A DNA stretch of 64,000 bases from an uncultured Clostridia bacterium (GTDB lineage: Bacteria; Bacillota; Clostridia; UBA1381): assembly GCA_947624485.1 (NCBI GenBank), contig CANQKM010000002.1, forward strand, positions 288,923 to 352,922. The letters are read 5' to 3'. A program made the position numbers and the translations under genes. Under the pieces are notes generated by a model. That model saw only the letters and a program-made list of their open reading frames with translations. It searched no databases and had not been told where the DNA came from. Shown piece after piece: positions 28,536 to 36,654 of the stretch. Position 1 is the first letter of the stretch, and each line of letters begins with the position of its first letter.

Positions 28536-29417
28536 CTAAAACAGCCACTCGTACGGATGACATTTTTTTATCACTATGTCCGCGCCGCACATCGTACCCA
28601 TCGCGAGGTCGATCGTTCCGCTGTCGGGGTTTGACCATTTAAGGCGGCTCTGTGCGTTAGCGTCGGGTATAAGCGAAATTTCAATCTGCAGATAGCTCTC
28701 CCGTTCGTCGAGCGACGGTAAAAACAAATCGCTGTCTGTTTCCTTTATGCTCTGTCCCTTGACGGGGTACGACGAAATACCCGAAACGTACGCGTTTATA
28801 TAGCCGTACTTCTCACGCGGCGCAAAATCGGGCATTACCTGCGCTTCTGTGCCGAGTGCGATAAGACCGCCGTTTTCGGCGGGAATAAACGCGGTGAGCT
28901 TTTTGTTGTCGCCGTCCTTGTCGTACGGAACGATTTCAGCCACCATTTCGCCCTCGGAAATATACGAGTTTTCGTCCGTGACGTAGACGACAATGCCGTC
29001 AATGTTTGAACGGATAACAGAGCGCGCGTCGTATTCATCATACAGCTTGCCAAGCTCCTCCGCCGTAATGCCGTTCGCCTTTCCGCTTTCTATTTGGGCG
29101 AGTATATCCTCCTGCGGTACGATCGCGAGAATATCGCCCGCCTTTACGTCGTTACCCTCCGATACGGCTATTTTGGATATAATGCCGCTCGATTTTGAAT
29201 ATACCTCTCCGCCCTTTGAAGCGGGCCATATTATGCCGTTTACGGACACCGTTTCGTAAATAGTTCCGAAAAAGAGCCACAGCGCAAAAACAGCCGCGAA
29301 CACAAAAATCAGCAGCACATAAATAACCGTGCGTATCGGTACGGCGCGTATGCCCTTGCTCATTCCCGAATGTGACGAGAAGCTGTCAAGCGCCTCCTGT
29401 CTGAATAAATTCTTCAT
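28536..29417 (-). CDS. NHLM export system HlyD-like secretion protein
   Basis: A 293-residue adaptor with one N-terminal membrane helix (~residues 30-55, VIYVLLIFVFAAVFALWLFF) and a lipoyl/barrel-sandwich domain (GIISKIAVSEGNDVKAGDIL). It resembles the third component of NHLM systems, TIGR03794-like. The long coiled-coil hairpin of classical HlyD is replaced by a short helical stretch. I start at the ATG at 29417, 5 nt after AGGGGG; a GTG lies one codon earlier. It probably links the transporter to the cell wall side and guides the exported peptide. The upstream lipoprotein gene ends 9 nt away. Confidence 0.88.
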   Translation of the reverse strand: MKNLFRQEALDSFSSHSGMSKGIRAVPIRTVIYVLLIFVFAAVFALWLFFGTIYETVSVNGIIWPASKGGEVYSKSSGIISKIAVSEGNDVKAGDILAIVPQEDILAQIESGKANGITAEELGKLYDEYDARSVIRSNIDGIVVYVTDENSYISEGEMVAEIVPYDKDGDNKKLTAFIPAENGGLIALGTEAQVMPDFAPREKYGYINAYVSGISSYPVKGQSIKETDSDLFLPSLDERESYLQIEISLIPDANAQSRLKWSNPDSGTIDLAMGTMCGADIVIKKCHPYEWLF

Positions 29418-29426
29418 CACTGCCCC

Positions 29427-30569
29427 CTACTTCTTCACCGTGACGTCATGCGAATACCCTTTATCGTCGATTGTGCTGTATATATATTCCTGCGTTTCCT
29501 GTCTGCCTTTCGCGTCGAAGCTGAAATTCTCAATCAAACCTTTGTAGCCGTCTTTATGTAAAATCTCCGCGATTTTTGAGGAGTCGACCGTTTCGTTTTT
29601 TATTGCCGTGTCGGCAATGATCCTGACGGCGTTATAGCCTTGAATATACCATGTATCGAACGCGCCGCCCGTGTTTGCCGCATACTCGTCAATCATTCCC
29701 TGAATTGTATCCTTATCCTCCTGTGCAGGATCGGTCAGCGTAAACTCATCGGCAATAATAAACCCGTTCATCGCCCGCAGCAGTTCATTGTCCGCGTTCA
29801 ACAAGGTACTGTTGTCAAACGCGGTGTCGCCGCCGCATATCATCGCGGGATTCCTGCCCTTAATCTTTTTTAATATCTCAAACCCCTCGTCCGCTTTCGG
29901 GAACATGATTACACCTTCCACACTGAGCGTTTCCCAGCGGCTGTAAATTTCGTCGAAGTTTGCGTCCAGCGCCGACATGCTCACGCAATCGACCGTTTTT
30001 ATCGAGTTGTCAGCGCCGTACTGCAGGAAGCCTCTCATCTCCGCCTGTTCAAAATTGCCGTCTCCGGCGCATACCGCCCAACGCTTCGCCGTCGTTTCGG
30101 CGGACGCGAGCTTTAGTATTTCTCCGACCGTCTGCGCCGAATTGCAGAGAGAGAACACCATTTCGTAATTGTTGTCCTCATACACGTCGTCATAAAGGAA
30201 AAACGGCATAATAAACAGCTTTTCCGCGTTGTCAAAAACGTAAGCGGCAGTTTTGCTTATGTCCATATCCATCGAACCGATTACCGCGTCAATGCTTTCG
30301 TCCGCCGCTGCCGCGTCAATGAGCGCCGAGCCGTCCTCATAGCTTCCGTTATCGTTGTAAAATTCGCACTCCACGGTATATCCGCTGTCCGCGTATTCCT
30401 TATTTAAGTCGCGTTCGGCTCGTTCGATACCCTCCTTGTAGCCGGGATAAAAAGTATCCTCGTTTCCCATGACGGCGATTTTAACGGTATGCCCCTCGCT
30501 GCCGCCGAAGCACCCCGATAACGCGCAGGATAAAATCGCGGCAACAAAAAATATATATATTTTCTTCAT
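29427..30569 (-). CDS. LivJ-like periplasmic-binding-protein lipoprotein, first gene of exporter operon
   Basis: A 380-residue lipoprotein with signal peptide and lipobox ALSGC, lipidated Cys near residue 20. The mature part is a type-1 periplasmic-binding fold of the amino-acid/branched-chain receptor group: KIAVMGNEDTFYPGYKEGIERA at the start, AVIGSMDMD, ICGGDTAF, and the GYNAVRIIADT helix near the end. These proteins bind small ligands or peptides on the outer face. No cognate permease is encoded nearby; instead it leads the exporter operon, so it may sense or hold a ligand linked to the exported peptide (inference). The start is the ATG at 30569, 6 nt after GGAGG. The frame extends upstream to 30593 without a ribosome binding site. 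Confidence 0.85.
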   Translation of the reverse strand: MKKIYIFFVAAILSCALSGCFGGSEGHTVKIAVMGNEDTFYPGYKEGIERAERDLNKEYADSGYTVECEFYNDNGSYEDGSALIDAAAADESIDAVIGSMDMDISKTAAYVFDNAEKLFIMPFFLYDDVYEDNNYEMVFSLCNSAQTVGEILKLASAETTAKRWAVCAGDGNFEQAEMRGFLQYGADNSIKTVDCVSMSALDANFDEIYSRWETLSVEGVIMFPKADEGFEILKKIKGRNPAMICGGDTAFDNSTLLNADNELLRAMNGFIIADEFTLTDPAQEDKDTIQGMIDEYAANTGGAFDTWYIQGYNAVRIIADTAIKNETVDSSKIAEILHKDGYKGLIENFSFDAKGRQETQEYIYSTIDDKGYSHDVTVKK

Positions 30570-30656
30570 AACCTTCCTCCGATACCTCGGCATTTTCCAA
30601 AACGGCTTGTCCGATGCGTATTCAAAACCTCTCTGCTCCGTGCCGTTGATAAAGTT

Positions 30657-30685
30657 ATTGTACCATACGGTGAGAGGATTTTCAA
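30657..30685 (-). promoter_or_regulatory. promoter of the exporter operon
   Basis: Minus strand: TTGAAA (30685-30680), a 17-nt spacer, TACAAT (30662-30657), with TATGG before the -10. No LytTR-like repeat lies upstream of it, so it is probably regulated separately from the giant genes. Confidence 0.82.
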
Positions 30686-30721
30686 GATTTTAATGCAATT
30701 TAATCATTTCTCAATAAACGT

Positions 30722-30754
30722 AAAATAGCCGCCCTCGTCCAAAGCGGCTATTTT
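30722..30754 (-). terminator. terminator hairpin of the candidate small RNA
   Basis: An 11-bp perfect stem with an 11-nt loop, T-rich on both flanks. Confidence 0.8.
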
Positions 30755-30803
30755 AATTTTAAGTCGACTTGGGCATAACCGTTTGAGGTCATTGCCTTTT
30801 TCT
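30722..30803 (-). ncRNA. candidate small RNA (antitoxin-like), ~80 nt
   Basis: A consensus promoter (30810-30838) would start a transcript near 30803. It would stop at a hairpin, AAAATAGCCGC/GCGGCTATTTT (30722-30732 with 30744-30754), followed by TTTTACGTTT. The unit holds only a 14-codon frame (MTSNGYAQVDLKLK). Promoter strength, length and terminator resemble RatA-type antisense RNAs paired with small holin-like toxins in Clostridia. I find no hydrophobic toxin frame on the plus strand at 30570-30722, so this may be an orphan or remnant. Confidence 0.5.
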
Positions 30804-30809
30804 GTTTAT

Positions 30810-30838
30810 ATTATACTACACATTTCCCGTTTTGTCAA
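30810..30838 (-). promoter_or_regulatory. perfect-consensus promoter of the candidate small RNA
   Basis: Minus strand: TTGACA (30838-30833), exactly 17 nt, TATAAT (30815-30810). Only small-RNA sequence follows before the exporter promoter. Confidence 0.85.
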
Positions 30839-30885
30839 TAGTTTGCCGCGCGGAAGCATAAACAGAGTTGCGCTCCCCGCTTCCG

Positions 30886-30909
30886 TAGGGGCGGTCATCG
30901 GCCGCCCGT
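30886..30909. repeat. REP-like palindromic repeat
   Basis: GTAGGGGCGGTCATCGG followed by CCGCCCG: arms GGGCGG (30889-30894) and CCGCCC (30902-30907). This G/C palindrome type recurs between genes in many Clostridia. A GCGGCGCAC motif like the ends of the 34.9-35.2 kb array lies just downstream. Confidence 0.6.
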
Positions 30910-30930
30910 TCTGCAATATGCGGCGCACAA

Positions 30931-31003
30931 AAAATGAGGATATACATCGTTTGATACAGTCCGGGCTCCAATTGCCCGGGGCATCAAGCGATGATACCCT
31001 CAT
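30931..31003 (-). terminator. long branched hairpin terminator of the SPOCS/LysM gene
   Basis: ATGAGG (30934-30939) pairs with CCTCAT (30998-31003), ATCGTTTGAT (30946-30955) with ATCAAGCGAT (30983-30992), and CCGGGC (30961-30966) with GCCCGG (30974-30979). Together they make a ~70-nt interrupted hairpin. Read on the minus strand it runs into TTTTTT, just downstream of the stop at 31046. It may be a terminator or a structured mobile repeat. Confidence 0.65.
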
Positions 31004-31045
31004 CCAAATAATATCACATCAAAACGAAAATGTCAATCACATAAT

Positions 31046-32587
31046 TTACATCCCCGGAATAAACAATCTTGTACCGGGAGCGGGAGGTTCGGCGTCGGAG
31101 AGGTTATTGAAGCCGGTAACGGCGCTGCGCGGCACAGCGTAACGCTTCGCAATCTCCCAGAGCGAGTCGCCGGGCTGAACGAAATAAATCACAATGCCGC
31201 GTCCCGAATCGGGCGCAATATCCTCGGTAACAATATCGTCGATAACGTCGATTTTTCTTCTGCGCATAATGTTCGCGCAAAGCGACAGGATACACCGAAG
31301 CTCAATTTCACCAGCCATATTGAGGTTGTACGCGGTGTGCTTGACCTCCGCCTTGATTTCCGTTATGAGGTCGCCGCCGTCATCGCGCGCGTCGAGCGTG
31401 TAGCTGAACGGAATATCCCTCTTAATGCTGTACACAGGCGCGTCGGGTGAGTCGGTGAGGTAGAGAATGTACGTCTCAATTTTACCCTCCGCCTGCAAAT
31501 GACCGTTTTTAAGGAGCGTGCTTGTGACGCACGGCTTTGTAATAACGTCGTACACGCCCGACACCTGCGGCGCGTCGCCGCCCGCCTCGACCGTCTCGCG
31601 TATCGTGTTCTGCGCCGACGGACGCGCGATTATTTCCTCAAGCTCCGTCTCCTCCTTGATAAGCTGCGTGTTCATGTACGGCTCGTAGCAGTCGCTTATT
31701 ATGTCGATAACAACGTTGTCCGCCGCCTTGATCTGCGCGAGAACGGTTATCTCCACAAATATAACGCGCCTGTCGCCGTCGGCGTCCTCCTGCGCCTCAC
31801 AGCGAATGTCCGACACACAGTAATCTATGTCGCACACTGTATCGTCGCCCGCGTCGGGACAGTCGAACACCTCGGTAAACGGTATCTCGGCTTCCATGAA
31901 TCGTATCTTATTTTCATCGTCGGTGTACAGCACCGACACCGCCGCCGCGCCCTTCGCGGCGATTTTACCCGTAACGGTCTTGTACTCCGCGTCGGTAACG
32001 CGCGCGTCGGCTTTCAGGATCTCGTTTATCGCCGTCTGCGTTGACGGAATTTCAATATTGTCACTGAGCGTAAACTCCTCCTCGCGCAGTCCCACGCAGT
32101 TCTGCAGCGACACCGTTTCCTTAAGCACCTCGGCGCTGTCCGAGCCTGACGTGTCGACCGCGATTTCAACATTCTTTTCCTCAACGATTTCATAGTCGAG
32201 ACATACGGTGAGCCTTACGCGCAGCTTGCGGCTGTTCGTGAGCGAAAACTCCGCGTTATCGACATTTGCGGTGACGAGCGCCTTCATATTATCACCGATA
32301 TTTTTATTGTCTATATTCTGCGAAAAGTCGAATGAGGTGATAATGCTCTTTATATTTTCGCTCTCGCTGTCGGGTATGTAAAGGATTTTAACCTGCGCCC
32401 TGCCGCTCACGCCCGCTCTGCCGTCCGACACGCTCTTGTCGGTGACGCACGCGGACGCGTCAAGCTGGAGTATTTTCAGTATGTCGGGCTTCACGTCCGG
32501 CACTATAATATCCTCGTCTATCTGCGTTTTGACCGCGCCTTTGCAGCACACCTGATTTACGGTAACGTTTTCCTTGATCAATTCCAT
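31046..32587 (-). CDS. SPOCS (DUF3794) repeat protein with C-terminal LysM, spore-coat type
   Basis: A 513-residue protein with three SPOCS-type modules: VDVKPDILKIL-like text near 35, then repeats starting near 175 and 320 that carry GKIAAKGAA/AEGKIETYILY signatures. It ends in one LysM domain (VQPGDSLWEIAKRYAVP...LFIPGM). The layout is that of sporulation proteins that bind cortex peptidoglycan and the forespore surface. There is no signal peptide, as expected for mother-cell coat proteins. The start is the ATG at 32587, 8 nt after GGAGG, not the in-frame TTG five codons earlier. The upstream SigE-like promoter (32622-32649) supports mother-cell expression. It is a single-gene unit. Confidence 0.88.
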   Translation of the reverse strand: MELIKENVTVNQVCCKGAVKTQIDEDIIVPDVKPDILKILQLDASACVTDKSVSDGRAGVSGRAQVKILYIPDSESENIKSIITSFDFSQNIDNKNIGDNMKALVTANVDNAEFSLTNSRKLRVRLTVCLDYEIVEEKNVEIAVDTSGSDSAEVLKETVSLQNCVGLREEEFTLSDNIEIPSTQTAINEILKADARVTDAEYKTVTGKIAAKGAAAVSVLYTDDENKIRFMEAEIPFTEVFDCPDAGDDTVCDIDYCVSDIRCEAQEDADGDRRVIFVEITVLAQIKAADNVVIDIISDCYEPYMNTQLIKEETELEEIIARPSAQNTIRETVEAGGDAPQVSGVYDVITKPCVTSTLLKNGHLQAEGKIETYILYLTDSPDAPVYSIKRDIPFSYTLDARDDGGDLITEIKAEVKHTAYNLNMAGEIELRCILSLCANIMRRRKIDVIDDIVTEDIAPDSGRGIVIYFVQPGDSLWEIAKRYAVPRSAVTGFNNLSDAEPPAPGTRLFIPGM

Positions 32588-32621
32588 AGCTTTGTCCTCC
32601 AATTTAATTACTATATAGTAA

Positions 32622-32649
32622 ATTGTATGACAGCGGCGGCGAAATATGA
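32622..32649 (-). promoter_or_regulatory. SigE-type sporulation promoter of the SPOCS/LysM gene
   Basis: Minus strand: TCATATT (32649-32643), a 13-nt spacer, CATACAAT (32629-32622), close to the B. subtilis SigE consensus (TMATATT / CATACAHT). No vegetative TTGACA box lies at the proper distance. The predicted start is ~28 nt upstream of the ATG. Confidence 0.7.
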
Positions 32650-32676
32650 ATAAAATGTTTGTATGCGCCGCGGGGG

Positions 32677-32705
32677 TTGAAAATGACGGCGCGGTGTGGT
32701 AGAAT
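32677..32705 (+). promoter_or_regulatory. promoter of the ClC channel gene
   Basis: TTGAAA (32677-32682), 17 nt, TAGAAT (32700-32705), with TGTGG before the -10. It is divergent from the SigE-type promoter. Confidence 0.83.
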
Positions 32706-32736
32706 ATATGTCAGGAAAGAATTGGGGGCATACGTA

Positions 32737-34005
32737 ATGTACAAGGAGCTTATATCGGCGAAGCTGCGCTCCGCATTGGAATATACAAAGGTTTTTTTAA
32801 GGTGGGGAATAATATCGGCTGTGATAGGCATCGCGGGCGGTATGGTCGGAGCGGTGTTCCATACGGCGGTGCATGGCGCGGACACGCTGTTCTTAAAATA
32901 CGATTATCTTGTTTTCCTAATACCGGTCGGCGGTCTTTTGATAGTGTGGCTGTACAAAAAAACGAACATGCTCCAGAACCGCGGCACCGACAGCATAATT
33001 GATTCGATACGCAGTCACGACAGCGTGCCGTTTATAATATCGCCGCTCATATTCGTAAGCACCGCAATAACGCACCTTTTCGGCGGCAGCGCGGGACGTG
33101 AGGGCGCGGCACTGCAGCTTGGCGGAAGCATCGGAACGGCGATAGGCAAGCTGTTCAAAACGGAAAAGAGGTTTATGCACATCGTCATAATGTGCGGCAT
33201 GAGCGCGGTGTTTTCGGCGCTGTTCGGAACACCCGTAACGGCGGCGTTTTTCGCGCTCGGCATATCGAGCATCGGACATATGTATTACCCCGGAATAGTG
33301 CCATGCCTCATATCGTCGATAAGCGCGTACATTGTGGTCATGATGTTCGGACTTGAGCCGACGAGCTTTCAGATACTGCTCGTGCCCGAGGTAACGACGG
33401 TTAATATGCTGCGCACGATTTTAATAGCCGTACTGTGCGCGGAGCTAAGCATAATATTCTGCACCGTCATGCACTACACAGCGCGGTATATGCGCATATG
33501 GTTCAAAAATCCGTACATCCGCATAGCGGTCGGCGGCGCGGCTATCATCGCGCTCACGTACCTTTCGGGAACGCGCGACTACAACGGTTCGGGCATGGAC
33601 GTGATAACACGCGCGGTAACGTTCGCGCACATCGACAACGGCTGGGCGTGGGCGCTCAAGATAGCGTTTACGGCGATAACGATAGGCTCGGGCTTCAAGG
33701 GCGGCGAGATAGTGCCGACGTTCTTCATCGGCTCGACGTTCGGCTGCTTTATCGCGGGACTTATCGGTCTGCCGCCGGGTTTCGGCGCGGCGCTGGGACT
33801 TATATCCATGTTCTGCGGCGTGTTAAACTGCCCGATAGCGTCAATAATACTGAGCGTGGAGCTTTTCGGCGCGCAGGGCTTTATACTGTTCGCCATAGCC
33901 GCAGGCGTGGCGTATATGATGTCGGGCTACTACGGACTTTACCACAGTCAAAAAATAGTCTACTCAAAGCTTGACGGCGAGGAAATAGACAAAAGCACAA
34001 AATAA
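32737..34005 (+). CDS. ClC-family chloride channel/transporter
   Basis: A 422-residue integral membrane protein of the ClC family with about ten hydrophobic segments. The ion-path motifs are GSAGREGAALQ near residue 125 (the GREGP-type filter with Ala for Pro) and GSGFKGGEIVPTFFIGS near 325. No C-terminal CBS domains are present, so it is a short bacterial type. It may exchange or leak chloride or fluoride; the lineage cannot be decided here. The start is the ATG at 32737, with GGGGG nine bases upstream. The CmpB-like gene follows after 14 nt. Confidence 0.9.
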   Translation: MYKELISAKLRSALEYTKVFLRWGIISAVIGIAGGMVGAVFHTAVHGADTLFLKYDYLVFLIPVGGLLIVWLYKKTNMLQNRGTDSIIDSIRSHDSVPFIISPLIFVSTAITHLFGGSAGREGAALQLGGSIGTAIGKLFKTEKRFMHIVIMCGMSAVFSALFGTPVTAAFFALGISSIGHMYYPGIVPCLISSISAYIVVMMFGLEPTSFQILLVPEVTTVNMLRTILIAVLCAELSIIFCTVMHYTARYMRIWFKNPYIRIAVGGAAIIALTYLSGTRDYNGSGMDVITRAVTFAHIDNGWAWALKIAFTAITIGSGFKGGEIVPTFFIGSTFGCFIAGLIGLPPGFGAALGLISMFCGVLNCPIASIILSVELFGAQGFILFAIAAGVAYMMSGYYGLYHSQKIVYSKLDGEEIDKSTK

Positions 34006-34019
34006 ACGGAGGGATAAAC

Positions 34020-34850
34020 ATGATTTTGGGGTACACGGTTTACGAAATAATCGCGCTGTTTTTCATTTACGGCTTTCTCGGCTGGTGTATCGAGGTGATA
34101 TACCGCGGACTTGTCGAGCAGCGGTTTGTGAACAGCGGCTTCCTGAACGGTCCGATATGCCCGATATACGGCGTGGGCGGAGCGATTGTCGTGATATGCC
34201 TGACGCCGCTCGAGAATAATATTCCGCTTTTGTTTGTCGGCTCGGTAATTCTCACGTCGGCGCTGGAGCTTGTGACGGGCTTCGCGCTCGACAAGATATT
34301 TCACGCGCGCTGGTGGGACTATTCAAACCAGCCGCTTAATCTTGGCGGTTATATCTGTCTGCTGTTCTCACTCGCGTGGGGCGCGATATGCGTCGCGCTG
34401 ATGAAGCTCATACACCCGCCGATACTCGGACTTGTAAAAGCCGTGCCGTTCGCGCTCGGTGTGACGGTTATATCGGTGCTTGCGGCTATGTTTATCGCGG
34501 ACGTTGTTGTAACGGTAGTGGCAATAAATCACCTCACGAGCCGTATGCGCGGCATGGAGGAGCTTGCGGCTAAGATACGCGCCGTTTCGGACGGTATAGG
34601 CGAGAAGGTTTACGATGGCGCGAAGGCTGTTGCCGAGAAGGGTGAGGAGATATTCGACAGCGAGGAAGCGAAGGAACTGCGCCGTAAGTACAGCGAAAAC
34701 GCCGAGGAGCTTAAAAAGAAGTACGCGGCTATTGTTGAGGAAAAGCATCTGTTCCAGCACAGACTTATTAAGGCATTCCCGAGAATGCAGTCGCATTTCT
34801 ATAATGAGCACCTCGATAAATTGAGAGAAAGATATGCAAAGAGAAGATAA
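34020..34850 (+). CDS. putative ABC transporter permease, CmpB family
   Basis: A 276-residue membrane protein of the type-IV putative ABC transporter family (CmpB, PF06541-like). About five hydrophobic segments fill residues 1-165, including the family text FIYGFLGWCIEVIYRG and GPICPIYGVG. The last ~100 residues are a charged, probably coiled-coil tail (EEAKELRRKYSENAEELKKK). No ATPase partner is nearby and the transported compound is unknown. A GGAGGG site precedes the ATG. It probably shares the ClC promoter. Confidence 0.85.
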   Translation: MILGYTVYEIIALFFIYGFLGWCIEVIYRGLVEQRFVNSGFLNGPICPIYGVGGAIVVICLTPLENNIPLLFVGSVILTSALELVTGFALDKIFHARWWDYSNQPLNLGGYICLLFSLAWGAICVALMKLIHPPILGLVKAVPFALGVTVISVLAAMFIADVVVTVVAINHLTSRMRGMEELAAKIRAVSDGIGEKVYDGAKAVAEKGEEIFDSEEAKELRRKYSENAEELKKKYAAIVEEKHLFQHRLIKAFPRMQSHFYNEHLDKLRERYAKRR

Positions 34851-35256
34851 TATTGTGCGGCGCACATCGTCAGCCTCCCTTGTTAAAGGGAGGGGGACCG
34901 CCGTAGGCGGTGGAGGGATTCATTGTAAAAATCAAAAAGGAATCCCCCAGTCAGCTACGCTGACAGCCCCCTTTGACAAGGGGGCCTAACGGCGAGAACC
35001 GCACATCGTTAGCCTCCCCCTTGAGGGGAGGTGTCGGCGGAGCCGACGGAGGGGTTTTAAACTTATTATAAAAACAAACCCCTCAGTCACACTACGTGTG
35101 ACAGCTCCCCTATTAGGGGAGCTGTCGCCGTAGGCGACTGAGAGGTGGTTTTTTATTTGTTGCCACCTCTCCGTCATCGCTTCGCGATGCCACCTCTCCT
35201 CAAGGAGAGGCTCACGTTGTGTGCCGCCATATGATTTCAAAAAAACCAACCACACA
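34851..35256. repeat. MITE-like composite repeat array in a gene-free gap
   Basis: This gap has no gene. It is filled with GC-rich hairpins of the clostridial CCTCCC...GGGAGG type. The ends carry a ~24-bp inverted repeat: TGCGGCGCACATCGTCAGCC at ~34856 and the complement of GGCGGCACACAACGTGAGCC at ~35229. Inside, the unit GCACATCGTYAGCCTCCC occurs twice (34862, 35001). Hairpins centred near 34884, 34974, 35023, 35109 and 35198 show three nested elements that share arms. No transposase is present, so it would move in trans if at all. Confidence 0.75.
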
Positions 35257-35286
35257 AAAAGAGGATGACGTGTCATCCTCTTTTCA
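35257..35286. terminator. terminator at the end of the gyrA operon
   Basis: A 13-bp stem, AAAAGAGGATGAC (35257-35269) with GTCATCCTCTTTT (35272-35284). T runs on the minus strand follow the stop codon of the cyclophilin gene at 35290. Confidence 0.9.
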
Positions 35287-35289
35287 TAT

Positions 35290-35772
35290 TCACACAATAC
35301 GAATTGTCTTAATAACCTGATTTTCAATCGGTTTATCGTTCATATCGACGGGTGTTTCCGCGATTTCGTCAACGACGTCCATGCCGTCGGTGACCTTGCC
35401 GAACGCCGCGTACTGACCGTCGAGGTGCGGCGCGTCGTCGTGCATTATAAAGAACTGGCTCGACGCGCTGTTCGGGAACATTGTGCGCGCCATCGAGAGA
35501 ACGCCGCGCTCGTGCTTTAACGGATTTTTAACGCCGTTTCTGTCAAACTCACCCTTAATCGAGTCCGCTTCCTTGTGCGAGCCGTCAGTGCGGTAGCCGC
35601 CGCCCTGTATCATAAAGCCGGCTATTACGCGGTGGAATATCAGCCCGTCAAAGAAATTGTCCTCGATAAGCTTTACAAAATTTTCGACCGTTATCGGCGC
35701 GGTGTCGGGGTAAAGCTCCGCCTTGATAACACCGCCGTTTTCCGTTTCAATTTCAATATTTATATTGCTCAT
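35290..35772 (-). CDS. peptidyl-prolyl cis-trans isomerase, cyclophilin type (cytoplasmic)
   Basis: A 160-residue single-domain cyclophilin that speeds proline isomerisation during folding. Family motifs are FHRVIAGFMIQGGG, GVLSMART, SASSQFFI and [12 protein letters not shown], including the catalytic Arg of FHRV. No signal peptide is present, so it acts in the cytoplasm. It lies 18 nt after the lipoprotein paralogue and is the last gene of the gyrA unit. Confidence 0.95.
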   Translation of the reverse strand: MSNINIEIETENGGVIKAELYPDTAPITVENFVKLIEDNFFDGLIFHRVIAGFMIQGGGYRTDGSHKEADSIKGEFDRNGVKNPLKHERGVLSMARTMFPNSASSQFFIMHDDAPHLDGQYAAFGKVTDGMDVVDEIAETPVDMNDKPIENQVIKTIRIV

Positions 35773-35790
35773 ACCGTTTCTCCTTTACCG

Positions 35791-36654
35791 TTACAGCAGC
35801 AGGTCGCTCAAATCGCCTCTCGCGATACCGTCCTCATCCGCGCCGCCCGTTTCACTTTCACCGAACAGGTCGCTTAGCTCCTCGTCCTCCGTATCGTCGG
35901 TGTCGGGCTTTGAGGGACGCGCCGACGACGAGGGAGCGGCTGAAGGCTTCGCAGACGATTTCGGAGCGGACGTGCTTTTTGACGGCGTATCGCTGTTGTC
36001 ACCCGCGCTGCCGGAAGTTATTTCAATCGTGTCTATCACAATAGGATCTACCGGCACATCGTCCATACCCTGCGCTTCAACGTAGCCCGTCCTCACCGAC
36101 GCTATCTCGTCAACAACGTCCATACCCTCGGTGACTCTTCCGAACGCCGCGTACTGACCGTCGAGGTGCGGAGAATCCTGCTGCACGATAAAGAACTGGC
36201 TCGTCGCGCTGTTCATATCGCGTGCGCGCGCCATAGAGATAACTCCGCGCACGTGCGAGAGCGTGTTTTCAAAGCCGTTCGCCTCAAACTCGCCCTTTAC
36301 AGCGTCGGCGTTCTGCTTTTTGAGGTTCTCGTCGTAGCCGCCGCCCTGTATCATAAAGTCCTCGATAACTCTGTGGAAAATCGTGCCGTCGTAGAAGCCG
36401 TCCTCCGCGAGCATAACGAAGTTTTCAACGGTGTCGGGAGCAAGGTCGGGGTAAAGCTCAAGCTCTATCTCATCGCCGCTTTCAAGGTAAATCGTAGCGT
36501 TTACCGTGTTTTTCACAAGCTCGGGATCAACCTTGAGCTTTTCGAGCGTTTCCTTGTCCATACTAAGTCCCGACGTGTCCGCCGGTCCGCATGACGCGGT
36601 AAGCATTGCCACGCCCGTTACGACCGCCGCCAGAAATGTCAGTTTTCTTTTCAT
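35791..36654 (-). CDS. cyclophilin-type peptidyl-prolyl isomerase lipoprotein
   Basis: A 287-residue exported paralogue of the next gene. Residues 1-22 are a lipoprotein signal with lipobox LTASC. The cyclophilin domain spans ~40-215 ([31 protein letters not shown]). The tail (~215-287) is Ser/Ala/Pro-rich then acidic, and probably disordered. It should fold secreted proteins at the membrane-wall interface, which fits the many large exported proteins in this window. Its ATG overlaps the gyrA stop (ATGA), so it is translationally coupled to gyrA. Confidence 0.93.
   Translation of the reverse strand: MKRKLTFLAAVVTGVAMLTASCGPADTSGLSMDKETLEKLKVDPELVKNTVNATIYLESGDEIELELYPDLAPDTVENFVMLAEDGFYDGTIFHRVIEDFMIQGGGYDENLKKQNADAVKGEFEANGFENTLSHVRGVISMARARDMNSATSQFFIVQQDSPHLDGQYAAFGRVTEGMDVVDEIASVRTGYVEAQGMDDVPVDPIVIDTIEITSGSAGDNSDTPSKSTSAPKSSAKPSAAPSSSARPSKPDTDDTEDEELSDLFGESETGGADEDGIARGDLSDLLL

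Noticed and set aside
30806..31003. 65-codon frame over the REP and hairpin region
   Set aside because: Spans a promoter and structured repeats; no ribosome binding site and not protein-like.
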